A DNA stretch of 64,000 nucleotides from Saprospiraceae bacterium (GCA_026982695.1 JALSGS010000053.1:178925-242924), one strand, 5' to 3'; positions 38,101-46,971 are shown, counted from the stretch's first letter. Notes: generated by a model from the sequence alone, not told the origin. Program-made: numbers and translations.

Positions 38101-38743
38101 ATCGACGAGTGCGGCGAGCTTGCTTCTCCAGGCTCTTGAGATTGTGCTCGATCTCATAGAGCAAGTCTTCTACGCGATCCAGGTCTGCCGTAGTCTGATT
38201 GAGTTTGCTGAGCGTTTCGCGCTTGCGCGTTTTGTACTTACTGATGCCGGCAGCTTGTTCGAACATGCGTTGACGCGCATTGTCTTTGTCTGCCAGGATA
38301 TCATCTACCATAGAGAGGGCAATGATGGCATAAGAGTTGGAGCCAATGCCCGTATCCATCAGCAAGTTAGTGATGTCTTTTAGGCGGCAACTGACGCCAT
38401 TGAGCCGGTATTCGCTCTCGCCACTTCGGTATAAGATTCGAGTGATGCTCACCGTGTGGTACTCGGTGGGCAATACGTTTTTCGTATTGTCGAAGGTGAG
38501 CGTTACTTGGGCCATACCCGCTGGGCGTCGCTTTTTCGTGCCATTGAAAATCACACTAGACATCTGGTCAAGACGCAACTCGCGCGTCTTTTGCTCGCCC
38601 AACACCCAACGCACTGCGTCCACGATGTTGGACTTGCCCGAGCCATTGGGCCCTACAATGCCTATTACATCCGCATCGAAGTGGATGACCGTCTCGTTGG
38701 CAAACGATTTAAATCCCTTTATCTCGATTGTCTTGAGTCGCAT
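35168..38743 (-). CDS. smc: Chromosome segregation protein SMC
   Basis: ATP-driven DNA organiser, working as a dimer with ScpA/ScpB. 1191 residues from the ATG at 38741-38743 (MRLKTIEIKGFKSFANET); the frame continues 11 codons upstream, but this is the canonical SMC start. Walker A GPNGSGKS (31-38), first coiled coil about 170-500, hinge about 505-660, second coiled coil about 665-1010, then signature LSGGEKTLTATALL and Walker B FCIFDEVDAPLDD near the C-terminus. Length and layout are normal. No scpA or scpB nearby. Confidence 0.97.
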   Translation of the reverse strand: MRLKTIEIKGFKSFANETVIHFDADVIGIVGPNGSGKSNIVDAVRWVLGEQKTRELRLDQMSSVIFNGTKKRRPAGMAQVTLTFDNTKNVLPTEYHTVSITRILYRSGESEYRLNGVSCRLKDITNLLMDTGIGSNSYAIIALSMVDDILADKDNARQRMFEQAAGISKYKTRKRETLSKLNQTTADLDRVEDLLYEIEHNLKSLEKQARRTRRYFELKNQYKALSLELAAWRTAGLKRKFKSLVQSVAQQEDAFRQVEVQVRQTEAALEAERKAHLDKEQRLSERQRTLNALVGKIRSMEADKRMWQQQAQFVEEKRKKLAQQIAENKAQFEQLTQQVEHVREQLTVEKQLEASLEAQLDEAETVLAEKKKAHGTLKADLDTILQQQQTLERQLFEKEKHKAIIQNQLQSLEQEAQRLAQAEEKSKKEATDLQAQLAALSEEEARLRAALAQLEEAEADRQKAIEETRNQLEQLDQARAQLNRQLDAKRNELKLMRSMVEKLEGFPESIRFLSSKKEWAGKAQLLSDLIYVEESYRVAIENYLEPWLNFYVVPDLATAHQAVRLLHSSQKGKAHFFLLDAFEDYEPSMRLLPTGARPAIDLVQCDPPYRKLVAFLLDGVVVTPENRLDATEWDDPDLVWLAADGTFIRRRYSISGGSVGLFEGKKIGRQKNIEMLDRAIRKIEQESQQLATQYFGLKKHLDTLRQKDLKKGIQQVQRQLNAIVSQRATVAARLEQFEQSLSGDATRLREIQTHQGQLQQQLQTLEQALSELTAQLRSMRTHISQADQSYRAVAESLSEASARFNQAHIEFIKQQNKVGALQKELAFAERQMNELDARIRRDQQALEEAITQQDETIEAIEKLNQQLLAAYAQRDEQRALLTEAEKAYFQARGGINELEDRLRKLGRKRQDLQALINELKDKRTEVQLQLQSVNERLRVEFNVSVNELPEAMQDAQTDPARVAELEAKVTKLKNRLDNYGEINPMAVEAYEEMQQRYQTIQSQRDDILKAKEDLIETIKEIEDTATRQFLDAFERVRTYFIDVFRSLFSEGDTADLILLTPDDPLNSKIEIVAKPKGKRPQTISQLSGGEKTLTATALLFALYLLKPAPFCIFDEVDAPLDDVNIEKFNRIIKKFSKDSQFIIVTHNKLTMAAVDIIYGVYMSEEGVSAVTPVDFRQLEAGPILEAVGPER

Positions 38744-38983
38744 GGCGGGCAAAGATACTTCTTTGTACAATGGCACATTGAAGTGCCAGGTAAAAAAGCT
38801 TTCTTCCTATTATACGCGTAATTAGTCAAAATTTGGCCTGAGCTGGCATTCAGCCCAACACCTACAAGCGCCTTTTTACGGATAATTCTACTCGAACACC
38901 CAACACTTGCCGTGTTTATTCCGTGTACCTTGATGAATAGCTACTCTCAAAAACCGATTTGCTCACCAAAATTCCAAGCCAAC

Positions 38984-41770
38984 ATGCCTCTTTTTTTTAC
39001 GATCCTCGCCCTGTACAGTACTTCCCTGTGGGCACAAAACCCGTCATACACCATTCACGTTTCAGGACACGTACACGATGAGTTTGGTGCCCCAATAGTA
39101 GGTGCGACAGTGGCCATATTCACCGACTCAACTGGCGGCCTAATGTATTACCACGAAGTGACTACTGATGCTACAGGCTATTACGAAGACACATTCGAAG
39201 TGTCCGCTTCACTTAGTCAAGGTACCGTATTTGTCGCGTTGTGGGATTGCCCTTTAGACCCTAGTGGCAATCAAAATTTGTCTCTACTCAGCTGGTCTGT
39301 TAATCACACCATGCTGACAGCTGATTTCATCTGCCCCCAAACATCTCCTTGTAGTGTCATGATTCATTACCAACCTGACAGCACGGGCATGGTAGCCACC
39401 TTAACAGCAGTAGCCACGGGCATTGCGCCTTTGCACTACCTGTGGTCCAATGGACAGATAAACCCTACCACATCAGTCAGTGGGCCTGGCACCTGGTGTG
39501 TGACCGTAACTGACTCAGTAGATTGTGTGGCTACGGATTGCTACACAATACCCGATAGTAGCACTTGCGGTGTAGTGGTAGAGATACTCTCTGACCATCT
39601 GGCAGCCACAGCCTGGGGAGCTGCACCCATCACTTATACGTGGTCTGATGGAAGTATGGGTCACTCCCTAATGCCCGATAGTACTGGCACGTATTGCCTT
39701 ACGATTACAGATACCGACGGATGTAGTGCCGACACGTGCGTGTGGTTCGAGATAAGCAACAACGACACTTGTAATGCAGAAGTGACGATCACAGTAGCAC
39801 AGGCGGGCACCTGGCTTGCCGTTCAAGAAACGGGTACGCACCCGCCCATTACCTATCTGTGGAGCACCGGCAGCACAAACCCTCATATACCCATTGATCC
39901 TGCCATCAATTCCTATTGTGTAACAATCACTGATGCAATGGGGTGCTCTGCTTCCGACTGCATCAATCTCGATAGTACGGAATGTAGCGCAACGATCACG
40001 TCTATGCCCCACAACGGCACCATAACAGCTATACCTACAGGTATAGCACCTTTTACCTTTCTTTGGAGTACTGGCGAGATCACTGAAGCAATTTCTCCTA
40101 CCCAGGCAGGCACCTACTGCGTCACCATCACGGATGCCGTTGGCTGTACAGCAACTGCTTGCCATCAAATCGACACCTTACCCGAATGCCAGGTACACAT
40201 CGCAGACTCCACCAGCACCACCGGCCTGCTTTGGGCATGGGCAGAAGGGGGTACCCACCCTTATTCCTTCAAATGGATTTCACCTGCTGGCCAAACGCAT
40301 TTGGGTGCCAGTGTATGGCCCGACACCAGTGGCACGTGGTGCGTAGTCATGATCGACTCACTGGGTTGCACGGATTCGGCTTGCCTCGAAGTGGAGCTTA
40401 CGCCAATGTCTTGCGCAGACATGAGTGTACACGTAGCAGACTCTACAAGTGCAGGGCAGCCCTATTTCGCTTGGATCGAAGGAGGTACTCCTCCCTACTC
40501 TATCCACTGGATTTCGCCTGTAGGTACGGTTTATACGGGCCCACACCTATGGCCCGATACTCCGGGCATATGGCATGTAATAGCTACCGATGTGTTCGGA
40601 TGTGTCGATACTACAGCTTTTGAAGTGGACATGGAATGCGGTGTCCATATCTCTGTAGTGCAACATCAAGGTGCTTTATGGCTCAAGGCCATCCCCTGGG
40701 GCACACATCCTTTTAGTTATGTATGGAGCACAGGCGACACCACCCAATCTATTCCCTTCTCACCCCAGATCACAGTCTCGGTGACTATTACCGACGCCTC
40801 AGGCTGTAGCAGCACAGCACATATTACCACTACTACACCTCAGATTGACTTTAACATTTCGGGTTGGGTGTATAGTGCCGACAGTATCTCGCCTTGGCCC
40901 TTGCCCATCACTGGCATTGCCGAGCTGTGGCAGGTCAACAGCACTACGATGCCACCCACATTAGTCGATACCACCGCCTTAGGATGGGCACTCAATGCGC
41001 CCTTCTACGATTTTGGAACACATGCCCAAGGGCACTATCTAGTGCGCATTATACCTGCTGATACTGCCTTTTTACCCACTTATTATTTCTCTGCACTCGA
41101 ATGGCAAGACGCCATTGATATTGTGTTGCCTACTTATGGTCCTGCCATTTCTTACGACGTGATGCTCGTCGCGCAGGTGCCTTTGACTGGTCCGGGACAA
41201 ATTTCTGGACTCGCACAAACAGATGATGGCTGGCAGGACCACGGCGAGCCCGAAGCAAGCAATCCACTCACAGGACTGACGATCCTTTTGTACGACCACA
41301 ACGGCCTACCTTTACAGTGGCGGCCTACCGAAGCCGACGGTACTTTCCACTTTACCAATTTGCCCTGGGGTACCTATGAGCTCGTGTTGGAACGCACAGG
41401 ATACGATCAAGTGCGTCAATGGGTTACACTCAGCCCGGATCATCCTCAGGTACAAGTCGTGTTCACTATTAGCGAAGATGGCGCTACCGTTACTGGGACG
41501 AGCCAAATACAACAAGATGCTTCTACCTTGCAGTTGCAGCTTGTACCCAACCCTACAACTACCGACACTTATCTCAAACTACACAGTGAGTTAGCTACTG
41601 ACATCTACCTCCGACTGTACGATAGCACCGGACAACTGCTTTGGCAAAACGAGGCCGATGCAGCCACCACTACATGGCGCATTCCTACCGCTCATTTGCC
41701 GAAAGGCATATACCTCATCCAGGTAGTGAGCGATCGAGGCATGCGTACTTTGCGTTTGGCTAAACAGTAG
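38984..41770 (+). CDS. SprB-like repeat surface protein with T9SS type A sorting domain
   Basis: 928 residues from the ATG at 38984 (MPLFFTILALYSTSLWAQ, signal peptide). A carboxypeptidase-regulatory-like sandwich follows (about 30-115). Then come seven divergent copies of a ~70-residue repeat, each with W-S-x-G in the middle and a C-V-T-I-T-D-x-x-G-C ending, with cysteines likely paired. A second regulatory-like/SdrD-type domain follows (about 700-840). The tail (LVPNPTTTDTYLKLHSEL, then LPKGIYLIQVVS) is a type A sorting domain. Expected to be a cell-surface adhesin. It lies directly before an ECF sigma factor gene. Confidence 0.92.
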   Translation: MPLFFTILALYSTSLWAQNPSYTIHVSGHVHDEFGAPIVGATVAIFTDSTGGLMYYHEVTTDATGYYEDTFEVSASLSQGTVFVALWDCPLDPSGNQNLSLLSWSVNHTMLTADFICPQTSPCSVMIHYQPDSTGMVATLTAVATGIAPLHYLWSNGQINPTTSVSGPGTWCVTVTDSVDCVATDCYTIPDSSTCGVVVEILSDHLAATAWGAAPITYTWSDGSMGHSLMPDSTGTYCLTITDTDGCSADTCVWFEISNNDTCNAEVTITVAQAGTWLAVQETGTHPPITYLWSTGSTNPHIPIDPAINSYCVTITDAMGCSASDCINLDSTECSATITSMPHNGTITAIPTGIAPFTFLWSTGEITEAISPTQAGTYCVTITDAVGCTATACHQIDTLPECQVHIADSTSTTGLLWAWAEGGTHPYSFKWISPAGQTHLGASVWPDTSGTWCVVMIDSLGCTDSACLEVELTPMSCADMSVHVADSTSAGQPYFAWIEGGTPPYSIHWISPVGTVYTGPHLWPDTPGIWHVIATDVFGCVDTTAFEVDMECGVHISVVQHQGALWLKAIPWGTHPFSYVWSTGDTTQSIPFSPQITVSVTITDASGCSSTAHITTTTPQIDFNISGWVYSADSISPWPLPITGIAELWQVNSTTMPPTLVDTTALGWALNAPFYDFGTHAQGHYLVRIIPADTAFLPTYYFSALEWQDAIDIVLPTYGPAISYDVMLVAQVPLTGPGQISGLAQTDDGWQDHGEPEASNPLTGLTILLYDHNGLPLQWRPTEADGTFHFTNLPWGTYELVLERTGYDQVRQWVTLSPDHPQVQVVFTISEDGATVTGTSQIQQDASTLQLQLVPNPTTTDTYLKLHSELATDIYLRLYDSTGQLLWQNEADAATTTWRIPTAHLPKGIYLIQVVSDRGMRTLRLAKQ

Positions 41771-41782
41771 GCTTTACATTTA

Positions 41783-41812
41783 GTGTAGCAGGCCCTATTG
41801 GGCTTGCTACAC
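41783..41812. terminator. Hairpin between adhesin and sigma factor genes
   Basis: A 13-bp stem counting one G-U pair (outer arms 41783-41790 with 41805-41812, inner arms 41791-41795 with 41800-41804) with a 4-base loop. No T-run follows, so termination efficiency is uncertain; the position, 13 bases after the stop, suits a terminator or attenuator before the sigma operon. Confidence 0.5.
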
Positions 41813-41831
41813 ATGCTACTTAAAGGTACAC

Positions 41832-42389
41832 ATGAAGCTATCTGAGGCATTTTTAGAAAAATGCCGCGCCCGCGATCACCGTGCACTGGCACAATTGCAC
41901 CGGCAGGTTTTCAGCCTGCTGATGGGTGTATGCCGTCGCTATTGCTACAACGAAGATGAAATACGCGCTGCACACAATGGCGCCTTCCTCAAAATTGTGC
42001 ACCAACTCGACAAATACCATCCACATATTCCATTTGCTGTATGGGCGCGCCGCGTGACCATCAACTACCTCATCGACGAATACCGAAAGCACTGGAAGTA
42101 TAGAACCTATACTACGCTGCCTGCCCAAATGCCCGATAACCAAAGTACCCATAACATCATCCTCGACCAAGAAGAAGCCGAATGGCTCGAAGCGGCGTTG
42201 CACCACTTGCCGCCCACTACGCGACAAGTGTTCAATCTGTATGCTATGGATGGCTATAGCCATGAAGAGATCGGCAAAATGCTACACATCAGTGCTTCTA
42301 CCTCCCGTTGGCATTTGGCGGAAGCCAGAAAGAAGTTGAGCCAAGTATTAGGGCTACAACCGGCGCAAAAGAGAAAAAACCATGAATAG
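41832..42389 (+). CDS. ECF-type RNA polymerase sigma factor
   Basis: 185 residues. Region 2 (RDHRALAQLHRQVFSLLMGVC to VTINYLIDEYRKH) and region 4 (LPPTTRQVFNLYAMDGYSHEEIGKML, helix-turn-helix, then HLAEARKKLSQVL) are clear. The linker is short, as in ECF factors. It overlaps the next gene by 8 bases, the usual sigma/anti-sigma coupling. Its likely targets include its own operon. Confidence 0.93.
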   Translation: MKLSEAFLEKCRARDHRALAQLHRQVFSLLMGVCRRYCYNEDEIRAAHNGAFLKIVHQLDKYHPHIPFAVWARRVTINYLIDEYRKHWKYRTYTTLPAQMPDNQSTHNIILDQEEAEWLEAALHHLPPTTRQVFNLYAMDGYSHEEIGKMLHISASTSRWHLAEARKKLSQVLGLQPAQKRKNHE

Positions 42390-43527
42390 GGAACATGACA
42401 TAGACAAGCTATTCAAACAAGTACTCGAAGGGCGCCACTTTCCCTATCAGCCGCATATGTGGCAAGAGGTAGCTCAACAGTTGCCTACCACCTCTAGTCG
42501 TATACGAGGGTTGTGGTGGGTGCTGAGTGTCTTCTTGTTAGCTGTAGCTATGGGATTGCTGTGGTACCTTTCGGCAACCGACACATCTGAGCAGGTACTT
42601 GGCGAGTGGCCATTACCCAGTCAGCGCTATCAGTTGTCTTTGGCTTTAAATACATCTCCTACCTCCCTTACTAAAGAGGCATCCTCCAACAATCGGACGC
42701 TACATCCTCAAGATGCATTGCTTACCGACAACCTTTTGGCAAAAGCACGGCTGCCGCAAACCCCCAAAAGCCTCACCATGCCCCCCCCACAGCTACAAGC
42801 AGGTAGTGGTGCCCCACTAGTGTACACCCTCTCACAGCAGAGACAATTGCCCCCTTATGCTCCCGCTCCTATCATCAGCTACTCATTTAACCCCTTAGCA
42901 CCATTGGTCATTCATCCTATCATAAAGGGTAGTCCTTCCGTACTTCCCCTCTCAGTGCACCATTTAGCATTAGGCTCTTTGCAACAATGGCACCAACAAG
43001 TAGCTACAAAACTAAGTGCTCAGGGGTTCCACTTCTACAGTAGTTTGCACCGGCAACGCCTTTGGCGTAGGCATTGGTGGTTGTATACTGGTATAGGCCT
43101 ACGCCTTGAGCCACTGGCACGTACACCTCAGATGCAACAACAAGCGGTTTACTCCTTCGGGCTCACCGTAGACGAATATCAGCTCATCTATCACCGCCAG
43201 TTATCTGCTCAACTCGAGTTGGGATTACGACGCCGAGTGATACAGCGACATTGGGCTAGCATTGGAGTGGCTTTAGCCAGCCCGCTGATGCAAGAGCGGA
43301 GCCTCTCTTATCGCTCATGGAGTTGGTCGGCTGCGGCACAACAATGGGTACTACAAGCACGCCAATGGGGTTGGACAGGCTGGTCTGCTACCTTGTGGGG
43401 ACAAGCTAACTACCATTGGCAACTTACCAACCGATGGGCGATTGGCTTGATGGCGCAATGGCCACTAACACCCATGGCGATGGATACCGGCAGTGGTATT
43501 TGGTTTAGTATCAGTTGGAAATGGTGA
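42382..43527 (+). CDS. Probable anti-sigma segment fused to an outer-membrane barrel-like domain
   Basis: 381 residues. The N-terminus (NREHDIDKLFKQVLEGRHFPYQPHMWQEVAQQL is the region; key pattern D-x-L-F-x-x-x-L and a W) resembles the short cytosolic domain seen before the membrane helix in Bacteroidota proteins encoded behind ECF sigma genes. One membrane helix spans about residues 46-66. A low-complexity Pro/Gln/Leu-rich linker (90-200) is followed by about 180 residues of aromatic, alternating strands ending ISWKW, a terminal pattern of outer-membrane beta-barrels. No zinc-binding anti-sigma motif. Anti-sigma role is inferred from position and the N-terminus. Confidence 0.7.
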   Translation: MNREHDIDKLFKQVLEGRHFPYQPHMWQEVAQQLPTTSSRIRGLWWVLSVFLLAVAMGLLWYLSATDTSEQVLGEWPLPSQRYQLSLALNTSPTSLTKEASSNNRTLHPQDALLTDNLLAKARLPQTPKSLTMPPPQLQAGSGAPLVYTLSQQRQLPPYAPAPIISYSFNPLAPLVIHPIIKGSPSVLPLSVHHLALGSLQQWHQQVATKLSAQGFHFYSSLHRQRLWRRHWWLYTGIGLRLEPLARTPQMQQQAVYSFGLTVDEYQLIYHRQLSAQLELGLRRRVIQRHWASIGVALASPLMQERSLSYRSWSWSAAAQQWVLQARQWGWTGWSATLWGQANYHWQLTNRWAIGLMAQWPLTPMAMDTGSGIWFSISWKW

Positions 43528-44723
43528 AAAGTAACGCGATCATGACAGACACAAAAAGCACATATTTTCTATACGGCATCATTAGTTATTGCATTTTGGC
43601 GATGTGGTGGGGGTGCCGACCACTCACGTTGCCACCACTGCAGGACGATGCACCCAAATTTTTCGTTGAAGCTACAATAGCGGGCCAACCAATACTTCTG
43701 GAAGCAGGTGTTGATAGCACCTTCATGCACACTAAAGCATATGTAGAAGACGAGCGAGAATGGCGACAAGGCGCATTGGCACCACTGGCATGTACTACAA
43801 ATACATGTGGCCCTGCATTAGGCTTTGTGTTTTGGAAAGAAAGTGCTCCCGATCTACCTTTTGGTGCTGAATGGCAATGGCAAGGCCCATGGTACACCGC
43901 TACCAACCAAGTACCTCTACAAACGATGCTTCAAGAGATGTGGACACTGGATGCCAGCCATTCTATTGCCACCGACACAATTGTTGCTTTCCGATGGATG
44001 ATCGACTCACAACAGCTCTATTTTCGCACCTATCCCCAGCTCCAGTTGCCCATGCCTCCAGACGACAGCCCGCACTTCGTCCAGCTTGAAACGATCGACG
44101 CCAATGGCTGCCGCAGTCAATATGCTACCTACATACGGCCTCACCAACCTCTTCCCGACACTACAGGCCTCCAAGTGTACGTATCGGCCCAGCCTGCTGG
44201 TGGCTATATCCTCGCCGCCACGTGGCTGCCCGCTACTACTACGCCTCCGTCCGACTTTTCCTGGAGCAATGGGCTTACTGGCCCGATCAATATCCTACTG
44301 GAAGGCGGCATCTCCTGCGTCAGCTCAACTGATAGCTTTTCCAATTTCTTTGGGCAGCTTTGTGTACAAGTACTTGAAACTACGGGCAATGACTTGCCTC
44401 CGTTTTGTATGGCACGCTTTGCCAGTCTTCCCACCTTCGACACCCTGTATCAACCTCATTCACCATTTACTGATGGCATTGGGATGATGGCCATATGGTA
44501 TGTCGATGCACAAGGACATTATTACGATTCCCGCTTGGGGCCCCAGCCCGACAATTCGGCCTTCACCATCGGTAACAGCTACCCTTACTTGGACAACGAC
44601 AAAGGCCAGCCTACCCAACAGCTCGAAATTGAAGGTGGTGCTGCACGGCTCTACGACACAAATGGTCAATCTATCCCCATAGAAGTACAACGCGCTCGCA
44701 TTGCTGTGGCCAAGTGGCCATAG
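43521..44723 (+). CDS. Lipoprotein of unknown function in the ECF operon
   Basis: About 400 residues. I chose the ATG at 43521, which overlaps the previous stop by 7 bases; an ATG at 43542 is the alternative, and TTG at 43515 is unlikely. The signal ends in a lipobox-like MWWGC. The mature part begins DDAPKFFVEATIAGQPILLEAGVD, resembling the DUF4249-like surface lipoproteins of Bacteroidota, and continues as beta-rich domains with several Cys pairs (CTTNTC). Predicted to be a cell-envelope partner of the flanking barrel proteins. Confidence 0.7.
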   Translation: MVKSNAIMTDTKSTYFLYGIISYCILAMWWGCRPLTLPPLQDDAPKFFVEATIAGQPILLEAGVDSTFMHTKAYVEDEREWRQGALAPLACTTNTCGPALGFVFWKESAPDLPFGAEWQWQGPWYTATNQVPLQTMLQEMWTLDASHSIATDTIVAFRWMIDSQQLYFRTYPQLQLPMPPDDSPHFVQLETIDANGCRSQYATYIRPHQPLPDTTGLQVYVSAQPAGGYILAATWLPATTTPPSDFSWSNGLTGPINILLEGGISCVSSTDSFSNFFGQLCVQVLETTGNDLPPFCMARFASLPTFDTLYQPHSPFTDGIGMMAIWYVDAQGHYYDSRLGPQPDNSAFTIGNSYPYLDNDKGQPTQQLEIEGGAARLYDTNGQSIPIEVQRARIAVAKWP

Positions 44724-44815
44724 TGCATCGCACAGATGCTAAGAAAAGGATGCCGCATACCAAATCAAAGGCTAACTTGCGTTGGCTTGCCCAAAGATCT
44801 ATAACCACAAAACCT

Positions 44816-45496
44816 ATGATGCACCGGTGGATAATTGCCTTGTGCGGTATTGCCCTTCCCCTCATAGGGTTTAGCCAATGGGGCATATACGGACACTACC
44901 TCAACACTACTTTACCCGAATGGCAACAACTGTCTCAAGAAGCGCATGGCAATTCCTTTGCCGTACAGGCATCGGGCCCAGCAATAGGTGTCAACTACTG
45001 GTTTCGGCTGAAGACGCGCCGCATAGAGTTTTGGCCAGGCCTGCAAATAAGTTTACAACAATTGAGGCTTTCGCCAAACGCCACTGTTACCTTAGTCATT
45101 CACCAGCTCAGTGCTGAGTGGCCCATTGCGATCTATCCCTTTGATCTGGGAAGCGACTGCCATTGTCCCACCTTTTCCAAGCAAGGCCCTGCACTGGCCA
45201 AAGGATTCTTCGTCGCCCTGATACCGACCTTGAGCTGGCTGCACTATCTCCCCACCGACTCATCCCTTTTGCCCCCAGACAGCCAGTGGATCACACAACT
45301 GGGTTTGCGCATCGGGCTTGATATAGGACTGAGCCGCCGCTGGACATTCACTCCTTATGTGGGCCATCAATGGGCTCAATCTTGGCAATACGCCTCGATC
45401 GGGCCCCTCCTCGATCTCCCCGCCACCAATGTCCCACCTAGCCGTGCTTATAGCTGGCAGGCGGGGCTACAGTTGCGCTGGCGCTGGCAACAGTGA
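44816..45496 (+). CDS. Probable outer-membrane beta-barrel protein
   Basis: 226 residues from the ATG at 44816 (MMHRWIIALCGIALPLIGFSQ, signal peptide); the frame opens earlier, within the previous gene, but the signal peptide fixes the start. Amphipathic strands alternate (VNYWFRLKTRRIEFWPGLQIS, YSWQAGLQLRWRWQQ at the C-terminus), with the feature FDLGSDCHCPTFSKQGPALAKGFF, an insertion I associate with a small Bacteroidota barrel family. Last gene of the ECF operon. Substrate unknown. Confidence 0.75.
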   Translation: MMHRWIIALCGIALPLIGFSQWGIYGHYLNTTLPEWQQLSQEAHGNSFAVQASGPAIGVNYWFRLKTRRIEFWPGLQISLQQLRLSPNATVTLVIHQLSAEWPIAIYPFDLGSDCHCPTFSKQGPALAKGFFVALIPTLSWLHYLPTDSSLLPPDSQWITQLGLRIGLDIGLSRRWTFTPYVGHQWAQSWQYASIGPLLDLPATNVPPSRAYSWQAGLQLRWRWQQ

Positions 45497-45596
45497 GGAA
45501 AATCATTAATTGAAGGATTGAACGCATGCCCCTACTCAGTGGTTGAAAGCACGCATTTCCTTACGTCCTCAAGCTTTCACCAAAAATGACAATGCC

Positions 45597-45869
45597 GTGA
45601 ATCAGCTCTTGAAGCAACTCTTTATCCTTCCCATTCGACTGTACCAATGGACACTCTCACCGCTCATCGGGCCGACTTGCAGGTATCAGCCTACCTGCTC
45701 ACACTACATGATACAGGCTATCGACGAGTGGGGTGTGGTGCGAGGCATTGCTATGGGCCTACGACGCATTGGTCGCTGCCATCCCTGGAGCCAACACGCT
45801 CCCCACGACCCCGTACCGCCTAATCCCAATCGAACGCGCAAACAAAAAACAAATAAAAACCATGCATAG
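45597..45869 (+). CDS. yidD: Membrane protein insertion efficiency factor
   Basis: Small membrane-associated helper of YidC-dependent insertion. 90 residues from a GTG at 45597 (reads MNQLLKQLFILPIRLYQWTLSP). A TTG at 45543 would add 18 poorly conserved residues. The family signature is intact: PLIGPTCRYQPTCSHYMIQAI and RIGRCHPW. No ATG start exists upstream of the signature. The 3' end overlaps hemB by 8 bases. It is normally found beside rnpA/yidC; here it stands next to hemB. Confidence 0.88.
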   Translation: MNQLLKQLFILPIRLYQWTLSPLIGPTCRYQPTCSHYMIQAIDEWGVVRGIAMGLRRIGRCHPWSQHAPHDPVPPNPNRTRKQKTNKNHA

Positions 45870-46848
45870 AAGGCCAAGACGCAACCGACAGCATAAAGCC
45901 GTACGCGACTTAGTACGCGAAACGCACCTACTTACCGACCATCTGGTATACCCACTGTTCCTCGTGGAAGGGCAAGGAGTCAAGGAAGAGATCCCATCTT
46001 TGCCGGGCAACTTCCGCATGTCGCTCGATGTAATGTTGCGTGAAATTGAGACATGCATGCAAATGGGGTTACGCAGCTTCATCCTCTTTCCTGCTGTACC
46101 CAACCAATACAAAGACAAGGAAGCTACCTACAGCTATCAGCCCGACAATTTTTACCTCAAAGCTGCACGTGCCATCAAGAAAGAGCTACCCGAGTGCTTG
46201 CTCATCAGCGATGTAGCTATGGATCCCTACAGCGCTGATGGGCATGATGGCCTGGTACGCCAGGGCAAAATACTTAACGATGAAACCCTTGTCATTCTGG
46301 CACGCATGGCCGTAGCACAGGCCGAAGCTGGGTTCGACTTTCTTGGCCCTTCCGATATGATGGACGGCCGTGTGGGCTATTTGCGCGAAGCGCTCGACAC
46401 AGCAGGTTTTACCAATACGGGTATTTTGTCGTATACAGCCAAATACGCCAGCGCTTTTTACGGGCCTTTCCGCGATGCACTGGACAGTGCGCCACGCGCC
46501 GATGCCCACATCCCCAAAGACAAGAAAACATATCAGATGGACCCCGCCAACAAGCGGGAAGCACTTATCGAAGCAGAACTCGACACTATAGAAGGGGCCG
46601 ACATGCTCATGGTCAAGCCTGCACTTCACTACCTCGACGTTATTCACTTGCTTAAAAGCGAATTTGAGTTGCCCATCGCGGCTTATCACGTCAGTGGCGA
46701 GTGCGCCATGCTCATAGCGGCCTGTCGCAATGGATGGTTGGAGTATACACAAGCTATGCCCGAAGCATTGCTCAGCATCCGTAGGGCTGGTGCCGACATC
46801 ATCCTCACCTATTTCGCCAAGGACTATGCGCGCATGCAACAGCTATAG
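45862..46848 (+). CDS. hemB: Delta-aminolevulinic acid dehydratase (porphobilinogen synthase)
   Basis: Condenses two 5-aminolevulinate molecules to porphobilinogen in tetrapyrrole synthesis. 328 residues from the ATG at 45862, inside the end of yidD. Schiff-base lysines are K194 (YTAKYASAFYGPFRDA) and K252 (MVKPALHYLDV). The metal-site region reads DVAMDPYSADGHDG (117-130), i.e. the aspartate-type, Mg-dependent form, not the three-cysteine zinc form. A strong terminator follows. No other hem gene in the window. Confidence 0.96.
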   Translation: MHRRPRRNRQHKAVRDLVRETHLLTDHLVYPLFLVEGQGVKEEIPSLPGNFRMSLDVMLREIETCMQMGLRSFILFPAVPNQYKDKEATYSYQPDNFYLKAARAIKKELPECLLISDVAMDPYSADGHDGLVRQGKILNDETLVILARMAVAQAEAGFDFLGPSDMMDGRVGYLREALDTAGFTNTGILSYTAKYASAFYGPFRDALDSAPRADAHIPKDKKTYQMDPANKREALIEAELDTIEGADMLMVKPALHYLDVIHLLKSEFELPIAAYHVSGECAMLIAACRNGWLEYTQAMPEALLSIRRAGADIILTYFAKDYARMQQL

Positions 46849-46865
46849 ATATAAGTAGAACACAG

Positions 46866-46906
46866 AAAGCCGAATGAGCCTTGTTCGCTCACTCGGCTTT
46901 TAGCTT
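46866..46906. terminator. Intrinsic terminator after hemB
   Basis: A 14-bp stem with one mismatch (46866-46879 with 46887-46900), 7-base loop, followed by a T-rich stretch on the plus strand; the A-rich left flank also suits minus-strand use. It lies between the convergent hemB and sigma factor genes. Confidence 0.85.
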
Positions 46907-46971
46907 TTTGCGTTCACGGGACATGAGATGGTCATTTGGGGTTATGATTGTGACCACATGCCCATTGGCGT

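Noticed and set aside
38984..41770. Possible CRISPR or DNA-level tandem repeat in the adhesin
   Set aside because: The repeats are divergent at DNA level and about 200 bases long; they are protein repeats, and no short regularly spaced direct repeats exist anywhere in the window.
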